Positions 1 to 8,631 of a stretch of 40,436 nucleotides of DNA are shown in pieces (within the stretch, counting starts at the first letter, position 1; each line of letters starts with the position of its first letter). Under the pieces are notes generated by a model. The model saw nothing but the letters and a program-made list of their open reading frames with translations. It was not told the DNA's origin and made no database searches. A program made the translations under genes and the position numbers. The DNA is from Mesorhizobium sp. (GTDB lineage: Bacteria > Pseudomonadota > Alphaproteobacteria > Rhizobiales > Rhizobiaceae): contig NZ_JANINM010000237.1 in the NCBI RefSeq assembly GCF_024509055.1, forward strand, positions 1 through 40,436, in the 5' to 3' direction.

Positions 1-198
1 CAGGAGGTCCTGACCGAGAAGACGTCCTACACGCCGATCAACAGCGAAGCCCAGCCCAAGGTCGACGATTCCGTCGCCGCCTTCCTGACCAACACGCCTG
101 ATCGCCAGAAGCAGGGCTACAAGCAGAACTTCAAGTTCTGGGTCCCGAACTTCGCGGTGGCGCAGGAGAAGTGGTCGGCGCTGATGGCCGGCAACTAA
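1..198 (+). CDS. Polyamine-type ABC transporter substrate-binding protein, 3' end only
   Basis: The first 65 codons of the window form an open frame ending in TAA at 196-198; the 5' part lies outside. The visible C-terminus (ending in EKWSALMAGN) is rich in charged and aromatic residues, like the tail of periplasmic PotD/PotF-type binding proteins. The identification rests mostly on position: it sits 23 bp before two PotB/PotC-type permeases and a PotA-type ATPase, where the binding protein of such an operon is usually encoded. It would deliver the ligand, probably a polyamine or related compound, to the membrane permeases. Ligand specificity cannot be read from this fragment. Confidence 0.75.
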   Translation, partial: QEVLTEKTSYTPINSEAQPKVDDSVAAFLTNTPDRQKQGYKQNFKFWVPNFAVAQEKWSALMAGN

Positions 199-221
199 AC
201 AGCTGACCAGGAGACAGACCA

Positions 222-1091
222 GTGAGCGCGCTCGAACCGACGACTCCGTCCGTCCCGAACCGGGCTGGCTGGGCATGGCGGCCGTACGCGCTCACGCTGC
301 CGGCGCTCCTCCTGCTGGTGGCCGTGATCGGCTACCCGCTCCTCACCATCGTGCTGCGCAGCCTGTCGGAGCCTCAATGGGGCTTGCAGAACTATTCGTG
401 GTTCTTCGGGGCTCCGGTCAACCTCACTGTGCTCCAGCGCACCTTTACGATCTCGGCGTGGGTCACGCTGGTCTGTGTGATCTGCGCCTATCCTTACGCC
501 TATCTTATGACGGCGGTCGGGCCGCGCGTGCGGCTTGTGCTGGTGCTTTGCGTCCTCATCCCGTTCTGGGTCAGCGGGGTGGTGCGAACCTTGTCCTGGG
601 TGATCCTGCTGCAGGATTCCGGCGTCATCAATTCGCTACTTCGCGCGGTCGGCTTTGATGGCATCCGGCTGATCCGAACCCAGACGGGCGTGGTGATCGG
701 CATGGCGCAGGTGCTTCTGCCTTTCATGATCCTGCCGCTCTATTCGGTGATGAAGGGGATCGACCTCAGGCTGGTGCGCGCGGCGCGGAGCCTCGGCGCG
801 CGGCCATCCCGCGCCTTCTTCACGGTCTATCTGCCGCTGTCGCTGCCGGGCGTCTATGCCGGCGCGATCATCGTCTTCATCCTGGCGCTGGGCTTCTACA
901 TCACGCCGGCGCTGCTCGGCGGACCGCGCTCAACCATGCTGTCTACACTGGTGCAGACCCAGGTACTCAGTCTGCTGCAATGGGGACGCGGCGGGGCGAT
1001 GGGCGTGATCCTGCTCGTCACGACCTTCCTGCTCCTAGCGCTCGCAGCGCCGGTGATGCGGTCGAGGCATCGGGAAGCGGGGCGACGCTGA
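222..1091 (+). CDS. ABC transporter permease, PotB type
   Basis: This 289-aa inner-membrane permease of the polyamine/opine-type ABC importer family has about six hydrophobic segments. The cytoplasmic EAA loop is visible near residues 188-210 (AARSLGARPSRAFFTVYLPL followed by SLPG), the site that contacts the ATPase. The start is a GTG at 222, preceded by AGGAG about 10 nt upstream. The stop overlaps the next start (TGATG at 1089-1093), so the two permeases are translationally coupled. It would form half of a heterodimeric channel with the following gene. The substrate is inferred as a polyamine from family resemblance. Confidence 0.9.
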   Translation: MSALEPTTPSVPNRAGWAWRPYALTLPALLLLVAVIGYPLLTIVLRSLSEPQWGLQNYSWFFGAPVNLTVLQRTFTISAWVTLVCVICAYPYAYLMTAVGPRVRLVLVLCVLIPFWVSGVVRTLSWVILLQDSGVINSLLRAVGFDGIRLIRTQTGVVIGMAQVLLPFMILPLYSVMKGIDLRLVRAARSLGARPSRAFFTVYLPLSLPGVYAGAIIVFILALGFYITPALLGGPRSTMLSTLVQTQVLSLLQWGRGGAMGVILLVTTFLLLALAAPVMRSRHREAGRR

Positions 1092-1888
1092 TGGAAATGA
1101 AGCCGCTCACACGTGTGGTTCTCGGCCTTGTCTGCCTGCTCGTGGCGATCTGGCTGGTGGCGCCGACGCTCGTCGTCGTGCCGATGTCGTTCAACGAGAA
1201 CAAGTCGCTCGCCTTTCCGCCGCAGGGCTTTTCGTGGCAGTGGTATCAGAACTTCGCCACCAACCCGGAATGGTCGACCAGTTTCCTGAATTCGCTGAAG
1301 GTCGCTTCGATCGTGGCGGTGCTGGCGACGGTGCTCGGCACGCTCGCCGCCTTCGGGCTCGACCGCATGAAGGCGCGGCCGGCCAATCTGTTGCGGATGC
1401 TGATGCTGACGCCGATGGTGGTGCCGGGCGTCGTGCTGGCCATCGGCATCTATGCCGTCTATCTCGACGCCCAGCTCGTCGGAACGCTGACGGGCTTCGT
1501 GCTGGCCCATACCATCCTTGCGCTGCCTTTCGTGCTGATCGCGGTTTCGGCCAATCTCGAAGTGTTCGACAGAAGGCTGGAGACGGCCGCATCAAGTCTC
1601 GGCGCCGGCGCGCTCACCACGTTCCGAACGGTGACGTTGCCGCTGATCCTGCCAGGCATGCTGTCCGGGCTGCTGTTCGCCTTCGCCACATCCTTTGATG
1701 AGATCGTCGTGTCGCTCTTCATCACCAACCCCTATCTCAAGACATTGCCGGTGCAGATCTTCTCCTCGATCACACGCGATGCCGATCCGACGGTTGCCGC
1801 TGTCGGCACCATCCTTTTGTTCGCCACCACGGCCCTGATCGGTGGCGGCATGCTTCTTCTTGGCCGCGAGCGGAAGGGACGCCTATGA
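1091..1888 (+). CDS. ABC transporter permease, PotC type
   Basis: This 265-aa inner-membrane permease is the second of the pair. The frame is open from further upstream, but the ATG at 1091 was chosen because it overlaps the stop of the previous permease and begins a normal N-terminus with a first membrane segment (VVLGLVCLLVAIWLVAP). The EAA loop is visible as AASSLGAGALTTFRTVTLPL followed by ILPG. The motif LLFAFATSFDEIVVSLF is typical of PotC/PotI-like permeases. Its stop overlaps the ATPase start (ATGA at 1885-1888), so the whole transporter is one coupled operon. Confidence 0.9.
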   Translation: MEMKPLTRVVLGLVCLLVAIWLVAPTLVVVPMSFNENKSLAFPPQGFSWQWYQNFATNPEWSTSFLNSLKVASIVAVLATVLGTLAAFGLDRMKARPANLLRMLMLTPMVVPGVVLAIGIYAVYLDAQLVGTLTGFVLAHTILALPFVLIAVSANLEVFDRRLETAASSLGAGALTTFRTVTLPLILPGMLSGLLFAFATSFDEIVVSLFITNPYLKTLPVQIFSSITRDADPTVAAVGTILLFATTALIGGGMLLLGRERKGRL

Positions 1889-2994
1889 ATCCGAGACCGG
1901 AAAATCGCGGCGCGGCGATCGACCTCGAAACCGTCAGCAAGGCCTATGGCGCGTTCAAGGCGCTGGACGGCGTCTCGCTCAGGATCGAGCCCGGCGAGTT
2001 CATGACGCTGCTGGGGCCGAGCGGCTCGGGCAAGACCACGACGCTCAACGTGATCGCCGGCTTCACCGATGTGACCAACGGCAAGCTTCTGGTCGGAGGA
2101 AAAAGCGTCGTCGGCGTACCGGCGCACAAGCGCAACATCGGCGTCGTCTTCCAGCACTACGCCCTGTTCCCGCATATGACCGTCGGCCGCAACGTCGCCT
2201 ATCCGCTGACGCTGCGCGGCGTTGGGAAGGCCGAACGCCAGGCCCGGGTGGCAAAGGCGCTCGACATGGTCAAGATGGGCGATTTCGCGCATCGCTATCC
2301 GAGTGAATTGTCGGGCGGCCAGCAGCAGCGCGTGGCGCTGGCGCGCGCTATCGTCTTCGACCCGCCGCTGCTCCTGATGGACGAGCCGCTCGGCGCGCTG
2401 GACAAGAAGCTGCGCGAATGGCTGCAGCTCGAGATCAAGCGCATCCACCGCGAGCTCGGCACCACCTTCGTCTATGTCACCCACGACCAGGAGGAAGCGC
2501 TTGTGCTGTCCGACCGAATCGCCGTGTTCAATCGCGGGCGGATCGAGCAGGTCGGCACCGGCCGCCAGCTTTACGACGAGCCGGCGACGCTGTTCGTCGG
2601 CCGCTTCATCGGCGACTCCACCGTGCTGCGCGGCGAGGCGAGGAGCGATGGCACCAGCACGGCGCTGACAGTCGCCGGCGAGACGGTGACGGCTCCAAGG
2701 CGCATCACTGGCGAGGCCAGCCCGGTGATGCTGCTGCGGCCAGAAAAACTTGCCATTCGAAGACCAGGCCAGACTGGCGACAACAACCGATTGTCCGGGA
2801 CGATCGCCGAAGCGATCTATCTGGGCTCCGGGTCGAAATACGAAGTGAAGCTCGCCGACGGCTCCATGGCAATCGTGCGCTCGCCCCTGACCGGCGAGAG
2901 TTTCGGCCATGGCGACAAGGTCGAGCTTTGCTTCAACGGCGCCGACGCCAAACTGCTTCCCGACGACAGCACGGCCGACACGACGCTTACCTAA
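1885..2994 (+). CDS. ABC transporter ATP-binding protein, PotA type
   Basis: This 369-aa cytoplasmic ATPase powers the importer encoded by the preceding genes. The Walker A motif is GPSGSGKTT (about residues 44-52). The Q-loop region (NIGVVFQHYALFPH), the LSGGQQQR signature, Walker B (LLLMDEPLGALD) and the switch histidine (THDQEEAL) are all present and intact. The C-terminal ~110 residues form a TOBE-type regulatory domain, as in PotA/FbpC-like ATPases. The start overlaps the previous stop by 4 nt. It is the last gene of the transporter operon; a 79-bp gap containing a dispersed-repeat-like element follows. Confidence 0.93.
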   Translation: MNPRPENRGAAIDLETVSKAYGAFKALDGVSLRIEPGEFMTLLGPSGSGKTTTLNVIAGFTDVTNGKLLVGGKSVVGVPAHKRNIGVVFQHYALFPHMTVGRNVAYPLTLRGVGKAERQARVAKALDMVKMGDFAHRYPSELSGGQQQRVALARAIVFDPPLLLMDEPLGALDKKLREWLQLEIKRIHRELGTTFVYVTHDQEEALVLSDRIAVFNRGRIEQVGTGRQLYDEPATLFVGRFIGDSTVLRGEARSDGTSTALTVAGETVTAPRRITGEASPVMLLRPEKLAIRRPGQTGDNNRLSGTIAEAIYLGSGSKYEVKLADGSMAIVRSPLTGESFGHGDKVELCFNGADAKLLPDDSTADTTLT

Positions 2995-3005
2995 TCCACT
3001 CTTTG

Positions 3006-3060
3006 TTTAACGCAATTCCGGACGGAAAACCGCCTCTCACTTTTCCTGGAATTGCTCTCG
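3006..3060. repeat. Palindromic intergenic repeat of rhizobial type
   Basis: The inverted arms GCAATTCC (3012-3019) and GGAATTGC (3048-3055) flank a spacer containing GGACGGAAAACCG and ACTTTTCCT. I recall near-identical elements occurring many times between genes in Rhizobium and Mesorhizobium genomes, so this is probably one copy of a dispersed repeat; the recollection could not be checked here. It fills most of the gap between the ATPase and the oxidase gene and ends 14 bp before the latter's start. It could affect transcript processing or carry promoter elements. Confidence 0.5.
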
Positions 3061-3073
3061 CGGAAGCCCTCCC

Positions 3074-4459
3074 ATGCAAGTCAAACGCAACGGCGATATC
3101 TCGTTCTGGTATGCGGATTTGGGCGCGGTTCCCGCGCCGCGTCCGCCTTTGCCCGGCGACATCGAAGCCGACGTCGCGATCGTCGGCGCCGGCTATACCG
3201 GGCTCTGGACCGCATATTATCTGAAGAAGGCAAAGCCCTCGCTTCGCGTCGTGCTGCTGGAGCGCGAGTTCGCCGGCTTCGGCGCTTCGGGCCGCAACGG
3301 CGGCTGGTTGTCGGGCGGCTTCGGCTGGTCGCGCGAAAAGTATCTCAAGACCTCGAACCGGCAGGCCGTCGTCGCCATGCAAAAGGCGATGGCCGGCTGC
3401 GTCGACGAGGTTATCCGGGTGGCGACCGAGGAAGGCATCGACGCCGATATCCGGCGCGTCGACAACCTCACCGTCGCGACCAATCCGGCGCAGCTGGAGC
3501 GCGTGCGCGAGGAATGCGAGACGATCCGCTCCTGGGATGCCGACCCCGACCGAATCGAGCCGCTCGACGCAGCGGCGACACGCGCGCGCATCAACATCAA
3601 GAACGCCATGGGCGGCTTCGTCATCCATGGCCAAGCGCGGGTGCAGCCGGCCAAGCTGGTGCGCGGGCTGGCGGCAGCGGTCGAGCGTCTCGGCGTGCCG
3701 ATCTACGAGAAGACGACGGTGACAGCGATCGCCAAGGGCAGCGTGACGACGGACAGAGGCACCGTCCGCGCCGAAACCATCATCCGCGCCACGGAAGGGT
3801 TTACCGCCGGCATTCCCGGAGAGGAGCGGACATGGCTAGCGCTGAACAGCGCGCAGATCGTCACCGAGCCGCTGTCGCCCGAGCTGTGGCGCGAGATCGG
3901 CTGGGAAGGGCATGAGTTGCTCGGCAATGCCGCGCACGCCTATTGCTATGCCCAGCGCACGCGTGAAGGCCGCATCACCATGGGTGGGCGCGGCGTGCCC
4001 TATCGCTACGGGTCGCGCACCGACGTCAACGGGCAGACGCAGCAGGCCACGATCGACCAGTTGCACACGATCCTGACGACGCTTCTGCCGCAGACGGCCG
4101 GAAGCCGCATCGAGCATGCCTGGTGCGGGGTGCTCGGCGTGCCACGCGACTGGTGCACGACGGTCGGCCTCGATCCCAAGACACGCATCGGCTGGGCGGG
4201 CGGCTATGTCGGGCTGGGCGTATCGAGCTCCAACCTTTCGGGACGGACGCTCGCCGATCTGATCCTCCGCCAGGACAGCGACCTTACGCGCTTGCCCTGG
4301 GTCAATCGCAGGGTCCGGCCCTGGGAGCCGGAGCCCTTCCGCTGGCTCGGCGTCCATTCGATGTACCAGCTCTACCGTATCGCCGACCAGCGCGAGGCGG
4401 CGGGACTTGCGCACACCTCGAAGCTCGCGGCGTTGGCCGACAGCATCACAGGCCACTAG
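3074..4459 (+). CDS. FAD-dependent oxidoreductase (DAO family, PuuB-like)
   Basis: This 461-aa flavoprotein belongs to the D-amino-acid oxidase/glycine oxidase fold. The dinucleotide-binding motif VAIVGAGYTGLWTAYYL lies near residues 34-50. It is followed by LLEREFAGFGASGRNGGW, the second FAD-contact region typical of gamma-glutamylputrescine oxidase-like enzymes. A further motif near the C-terminus (RIGWAGGYVGLGVSSSNLSG) closes the FAD site. Enzymes of this group oxidise an amine or amino group to an imine with release of hydrogen peroxide. Being next to a polyamine-type importer suggests that the imported compound, or its glutamylated form, is the substrate; that is inference. Confidence 0.85.
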   Translation: MQVKRNGDISFWYADLGAVPAPRPPLPGDIEADVAIVGAGYTGLWTAYYLKKAKPSLRVVLLEREFAGFGASGRNGGWLSGGFGWSREKYLKTSNRQAVVAMQKAMAGCVDEVIRVATEEGIDADIRRVDNLTVATNPAQLERVREECETIRSWDADPDRIEPLDAAATRARINIKNAMGGFVIHGQARVQPAKLVRGLAAAVERLGVPIYEKTTVTAIAKGSVTTDRGTVRAETIIRATEGFTAGIPGEERTWLALNSAQIVTEPLSPELWREIGWEGHELLGNAAHAYCYAQRTREGRITMGGRGVPYRYGSRTDVNGQTQQATIDQLHTILTTLLPQTAGSRIEHAWCGVLGVPRDWCTTVGLDPKTRIGWAGGYVGLGVSSSNLSGRTLADLILRQDSDLTRLPWVNRRVRPWEPEPFRWLGVHSMYQLYRIADQREAAGLAHTSKLAALADSITGH

Positions 4460-4543
4460 CGCGGTTCGCCGTTGGCCGAGCCGCTTCAACCGTTCGCCTT
4501 CACGCATCTCCAAGCGGCAAATTGCTTGGAAGCGCCTTGATCC

Positions 4544-4912
4544 ATGGAGTCTGACTTGATCGATCTTTCGACTTTCCACGACCTCGCCAAGGCCGATATC
4601 GGCGCTTTCTCGCCAAAGCCGACATCCATCGAAGGAGATCAGGTCGAGGCGGCGCGTTCGCTCTTCCAATCGCCTGACGGGACCGTCGATATCGGCATCT
4701 GGGAGTGCACCCCCGGCCGCTTCACGGCCGATCGTTCGGACTCGTCGGAGATCTGCCACATCATTTCGGGTCGGGTCGAGGTGAGCCGCGCCGACGGCGA
4801 GATGCGCGAACTGGGGCCGGGTGATCTGCTCGTCCTGCCGCGAGGCTGGAAGGGCGAGTGGCTAATCCGCGAGAGGACGCGCAAGCTCTACATGATCCAG
4901 TCGGCGGATTGA
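4544..4912 (+). CDS. Small cupin-domain protein (cupin_3 / EutQ-like)
   Basis: This 122-aa single-domain protein has a beta-barrel pattern. Two typical cupin strands are visible: SSEICHIISGRVEVSRADGE (about residues 66-85) and the proline/glycine-rich LGPGDLLVLPRGWKGEW (about 90-106). The second histidine/glutamate set of classical metal-binding cupins is reduced, as is usual in the cupin_3 group. The function is unknown. Such proteins often sit beside amine oxidases and polyamine transporters, and this one is 84 bp downstream of the FAD oxidoreductase. ATG at 4544 is the assumed start; a TTG four codons later is possible. Confidence 0.8.
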   Translation: MESDLIDLSTFHDLAKADIGAFSPKPTSIEGDQVEAARSLFQSPDGTVDIGIWECTPGRFTADRSDSSEICHIISGRVEVSRADGEMRELGPGDLLVLPRGWKGEWLIRERTRKLYMIQSAD

Positions 4913-4932
4913 CCCGCCGCTCCCGCTTCGAG

Positions 4933-4956
4933 GGGTGTCGCCCTTGGGCGACACCC
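4933..4956. terminator. Hairpin between convergent genes
   Basis: A perfect inverted repeat has the arms GGGTGTCGCCC (4933-4943) and GGGCGACACCC (4946-4956). It lies between the stop of the cupin gene (4912) and the stop of the MFS gene on the opposite strand (4958). There is no long T-tract on either side. Placement and symmetry suggest a bidirectional terminator or transcript-end stabiliser. Confidence 0.65.
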
Positions 4957-4957
4957 G

Positions 4958-6601
4958 TCAATGATCTATCGGTCCCTTGGGTGAGACGATGGCCGTGCCG
5001 GCGGTGGTCGGCCGCTCGATCATGCGGCGCACGCGCGGCGGGTTTTCGCCGCTGTGCAGCGCACGAATGCGTTCGCCGACAACAGCGTCGGCGTGGGTGG
5101 CGCGCCGGTTGTGGCGGATATACTCGACCCAGGTCGGCGTATGGTAGTGCTCGATCCACACGGATGGATTTTCGAGATCCCGCGCGAGCGTCCAGTTGCG
5201 GGCGCCGTCGCGGCGGCGGATGCGGCCGCGCTCGGCCATGGTGGCGAGGAATTCCGGCACGTCGTCCTCGCGGATGATGTATTCGATCATGATGGCGATC
5301 GGGCCGCTGCGCGGCTTGAGGTTGAGCGCCAGCATCGGCTCCTTGAAACGGTTGAGCGGATCGAGGTTGAGCGTCTTCTGCTGCGGCAGCGGAAGGAAGA
5401 AGCCGATGGCGCCGCCGGCGAGCATCGCGATCGCTGCCGCGATCAGCGCGGTTTCGGCGCCATGCGCGTCGGCGACGACGCCCCAGATCCAGCTGCCCAG
5501 GGCGATGCCGCCGAAGGTCGCCGTCTGGTAGACCGACAGCACGCGACCGACCACCCAGCGCGGTGTCGACATCTGCACCGTGACGTTGAAATGCGACAGC
5601 GCGATCACCCAGCAGGCGCCGCCGATGAGCAGGCCGGCGGAGGTCTGCCAGGCATTGTGGCTGACGGCGGCGTTGAGGGCGCAGAGCGCGAAGCCCGTGA
5701 AGGCCATGCGCACCATCGTCTCGCTGGAGAGCAGCTGCCGCAGCCTGACGCTGATCAGCGCGCCGCCGACCGCGCCGATGCCGAAGGCGCCGAGCATGAT
5801 GCCGTAGGTCAAGGCGTCGCCCTTGACGACATCGCGCGCCACCAGCGGCAGCAGCGCCAACACCGCGCCGGCGCTGAAGCCGAAAGCCGAACCGCGCACC
5901 AGCACCTTGGCGATGTTGGGCGACATGGCGACATAGCGCAAGCCTGCTCCCATGGCGGCGCCGAGCGACTCGCGCGGCAGCGTCTGCTCGGGCACGGCCG
6001 GCTTCCAGCGGGCGAGCACGACGATCAGGCCGATATAGCTGACCGCATTGGCGGCGAAGGCCGCCGCCGCGCCCGCAGCAGCGACGATGACACCGCCGAT
6101 GGCCGGGCCGACGCTGCGGGTGATGTTGAAGCCCAGCGAGTTGAGCGCCACCGCTGCCGGCACCTTGGCGCGCGGCACCATGTCGCCGACGGACGCCTGC
6201 CAGGCGGGACTGTTGAGCGCCGTGCCGCTGTCGATCAGGAAGGTGAAGGCCAGCAGGGTCCACGGCGTCATCCAGCCTTTCCAGGTGAAGACGGTCAGCA
6301 GCGCCGAGACGACGAGCATGAAGGTCTGCGCCACCAGCATCACCTTGCGGCGATTGAAGCTGTCGGCGATGGCGCCGGCGACCAGCGCGAACAGCATGAT
6401 CGGCAAGGTGGTCGAGGCCTGGACCAGCGCCACCTGGTAGGGAGATGTGGCGATCGTGGTCATCATCCAGGCGGCGCCGACGCCTTGGATAAGGCCGCCG
6501 AAATTCGAGACCAGGCTGGCCGACCAGACGGCGCGGAAAATGCCGTGCCGGAACGGCGCCAGAGCCGAGGCGCGTTCGCTTTCCGGCTCGTCGTCGTTCA
6601 T
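4958..6601 (-). CDS. MFS transporter (EntS-like, MFS_3) with extra C-terminal domain
   Basis: This 547-aa inner-membrane protein of the major facilitator superfamily resembles EntS-type exporters. There are about 10-12 hydrophobic segments from residue ~20 to ~420, and the typical MFS loop is visible as ALVAGAIADSFNRRKVMLVA. The start at 6601 (MNDDEPESERA) was chosen over an in-frame upstream ATG because it gives the usual short hydrophilic N-terminus. Residues ~440-520 form a soluble region (EYIIREDDVPEFLATM...WIEHYHTPTWVEYIRH) resembling the small antibiotic-biosynthesis-monooxygenase-like ferredoxin fold. The exported substrate is unknown. It lies 164 bp downstream of asnB on the same strand. 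Confidence 0.88.
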   Translation of the reverse strand: MNDDEPESERASALAPFRHGIFRAVWSASLVSNFGGLIQGVGAAWMMTTIATSPYQVALVQASTTLPIMLFALVAGAIADSFNRRKVMLVAQTFMLVVSALLTVFTWKGWMTPWTLLAFTFLIDSGTALNSPAWQASVGDMVPRAKVPAAVALNSLGFNITRSVGPAIGGVIVAAAGAAAAFAANAVSYIGLIVVLARWKPAVPEQTLPRESLGAAMGAGLRYVAMSPNIAKVLVRGSAFGFSAGAVLALLPLVARDVVKGDALTYGIMLGAFGIGAVGGALISVRLRQLLSSETMVRMAFTGFALCALNAAVSHNAWQTSAGLLIGGACWVIALSHFNVTVQMSTPRWVVGRVLSVYQTATFGGIALGSWIWGVVADAHGAETALIAAAIAMLAGGAIGFFLPLPQQKTLNLDPLNRFKEPMLALNLKPRSGPIAIMIEYIIREDDVPEFLATMAERGRIRRRDGARNWTLARDLENPSVWIEHYHTPTWVEYIRHNRRATHADAVVGERIRALHSGENPPRVRRMIERPTTAGTAIVSPKGPIDH

Positions 6602-6752
6602 GGTCGCAGTCCCGCCTTCAACATTGCCTTGCGTACGCCCGAAGCCATGCCGGTGCCAGGCTGGCGACTCACGAAGGATCGCGGTCCAAGAACAGGAAGG
6701 CAAAGGCGAAAATGCGTCGGCGAAGCTTTAAACCAAGCATCTTGCCGGTCTG

Positions 6753-6767
6753 GACCAAACTTTGGTC
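6753..6767. other. Short palindrome at the asnB stop codon
   Basis: GACCAAA-C-TTTGGTC is a perfect 7-bp inverted repeat around one base. It reaches the second base of the asnB stop (TGA, at 6766-6768 on the - strand) and is about 150 bp upstream of the MFS start. It looks like an operator for a dimeric repressor but could be chance. No matching second copy was seen nearby. Confidence 0.3.
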
Positions 6768-8631
6768 ATTTGGCGTCCCTGCTTTCGGCAAGCAGCGCCT
6801 CGCTGAGCCTGCCTGTCGTGTCGCCGCCGACGTAAAGCCGGAGCAGCATCTCCATGCCGACCAGGCGCAGCCTCGACGGCTCCTGGCTTCTGGCCATGTC
6901 GATGAGGTCGTCCAATTCGGATGCCGACCATTTCATGGCGTCGCGCAGGTAACCGCCGCGCAGCAGGCCCTCGGTTCCGGCTGAAAAGGCGTCGGACATC
7001 TCGAAACCGTTCTTCGGCGCATGGACGTTCTCGCGCGGCAGATGGCGCTCGGCCACCTTCTTCAACAGCCATTTGCTCGTCTTGTGTCGGTATTTATGCC
7101 GCCTCGGAAGATGCATGGCGAAATCGATGAGCCGGTTCTCGAGGAACGGCACCCTGAGCTCGACGGAGGCTGCCATGCTCAGGCGGTCATGCCGATGCAG
7201 GAGATCCTGAAGGTGCGAATAGAGGTCGTAGAAGCAGGCTGCCAGGAAAGCGCGATCGGCGGCCGGGCTCACGCCGTCGAGCCGGTCGAACAGCTTGGTC
7301 TGCAGGAAGTTCAGTTCCGGCGACAGTGCCCGCAACGCGACGTTGCGGTCCCAAGGCGCGTCGCGGCCGATAGAATTGCGGAACGGCGCGCGGCGGAGCC
7401 GCTGGAATTTCTGTTCCCGTCCGGCCTTGGAGCGAAACAGCAGCTGCAGCCACGACAGACGCCAGAGCCGGATCGTCGAGGCCTGCCACTTGTAACCGCC
7501 GAAGAGTTCGTCGGCTCCCTCGCCGGTGAGCAGGACCTTGATGCCGTCGGCGTGGCATTGATCGGCGAGCGCCAGCAAGCCGACCACGCTGGCGTGCCAG
7601 CCGTCGCTTTCGAGATGCCAGACCGCGCGCGGCCACAGTTCGAGAAACCGATCCCTGTCCACAGGCACGCGGCGCAGGCTGACGCCGACCTGGCGGCCGG
7701 TCCGTTCGGCGCTCTCGGCCTCGCTGCGGCCAAGCTTCGGGTCGACGACATAGCCGTGCATCTCCGGCCTGTAGCGCCCGGCGAGCGCGGTGATCAGGCC
7801 GGAATCGACGCCGCCACTGCAGGCCGTCGCCAGGCTGGTGTCGGCGATGCAATGCAGCTCGACGCTCTGCTCGAGCAGAGTCTCGAGCGTGGCCATATGC
7901 TCGGCGTCGGAGCCGCTGTCGCCGAGGATGCGAGAGGTCTCCAGCACGTCCAGGACATGCCAGAAGCGGCGCTTCTCGATGCCGGCCCCGGTGATTTTCC
8001 AGAGACCGGCGGGAGGCAGGCGCTCGATCCCGTCAAAGACGCTGTAGCTCGAATCGCGGCTCTGCCAGGCAAGCCGCAGGGTAAGCTCGCGTGCGTCGGC
8101 GCCGCGCGGAAAATCATGGCAGGCGAGGATCGCCTTGTCCTCGGAGGCGAAGAGTATTCGTTCGCCGGTCTCGGCGACGGACATCGGCTTGATGCCCAGC
8201 CTGTCGCGGGCAAGCCACACGGCGCTGGCGCGGGCATCGAAATAGGCAAGCGAGAACATGCCGTCGAACAGCGGAACCGCCTTGTCGGGACCCCAGTGGT
8301 GCAGGGCCTGAAGCACCACCTCCGTGTCGGAAACTGAACGAAACCTCAGGCCTTCCGCCTCGAGCGTCTCGCGCAGCGCACGATAATTGTAGACCTCGCC
8401 ATTGTAGCAGAGGATACCCTCGCCATCCGTCGTCAGCATCGGCTCACGCGCGGCGGGGGAGGGGTCGATGATGGTGAGCCGGCGGTGACCGAGCGCCAGC
8501 CTGGCATTGTACCAATTGCCGTGGTCGTCAGGGCCGCGATGCGCCAGCGCCTGCATCATGCGGGCGACGTCCTTGAGATCGACGGCACCGATCGGATCGC
8601 GCTTGCGCCAGACGCCGGCTATTCCGCACAT
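6766..8631 (-). CDS. asnB: Asparagine synthase (glutamine-hydrolysing)
   Basis: This 621-aa cytoplasmic enzyme converts aspartate, glutamine and ATP to asparagine. The class II glutaminase domain begins with the catalytic Cys2 (MCGIAGVW) and includes the AHRGPDDHG and CYNGEVYNY motifs. The synthetase domain carries the ATP-pyrophosphatase loop ACSGGVDSG near residue 272 and the LLTGEGADELFGGY motif further on. Length is somewhat above the ~550-590 usual for housekeeping AsnB and fits the AsnB family found in accessory loci, which can also amidate other substrates. Upstream is fliQ on the same strand with a 162-bp gap, so it probably has its own promoter. Its link to flagella is positional only. 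Confidence 0.92.
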   Translation of the reverse strand: MCGIAGVWRKRDPIGAVDLKDVARMMQALAHRGPDDHGNWYNARLALGHRRLTIIDPSPAAREPMLTTDGEGILCYNGEVYNYRALRETLEAEGLRFRSVSDTEVVLQALHHWGPDKAVPLFDGMFSLAYFDARASAVWLARDRLGIKPMSVAETGERILFASEDKAILACHDFPRGADARELTLRLAWQSRDSSYSVFDGIERLPPAGLWKITGAGIEKRRFWHVLDVLETSRILGDSGSDAEHMATLETLLEQSVELHCIADTSLATACSGGVDSGLITALAGRYRPEMHGYVVDPKLGRSEAESAERTGRQVGVSLRRVPVDRDRFLELWPRAVWHLESDGWHASVVGLLALADQCHADGIKVLLTGEGADELFGGYKWQASTIRLWRLSWLQLLFRSKAGREQKFQRLRRAPFRNSIGRDAPWDRNVALRALSPELNFLQTKLFDRLDGVSPAADRAFLAACFYDLYSHLQDLLHRHDRLSMAASVELRVPFLENRLIDFAMHLPRRHKYRHKTSKWLLKKVAERHLPRENVHAPKNGFEMSDAFSAGTEGLLRGGYLRDAMKWSASELDDLIDMARSQEPSRLRLVGMEMLLRLYVGGDTTGRLSEALLAESRDAK

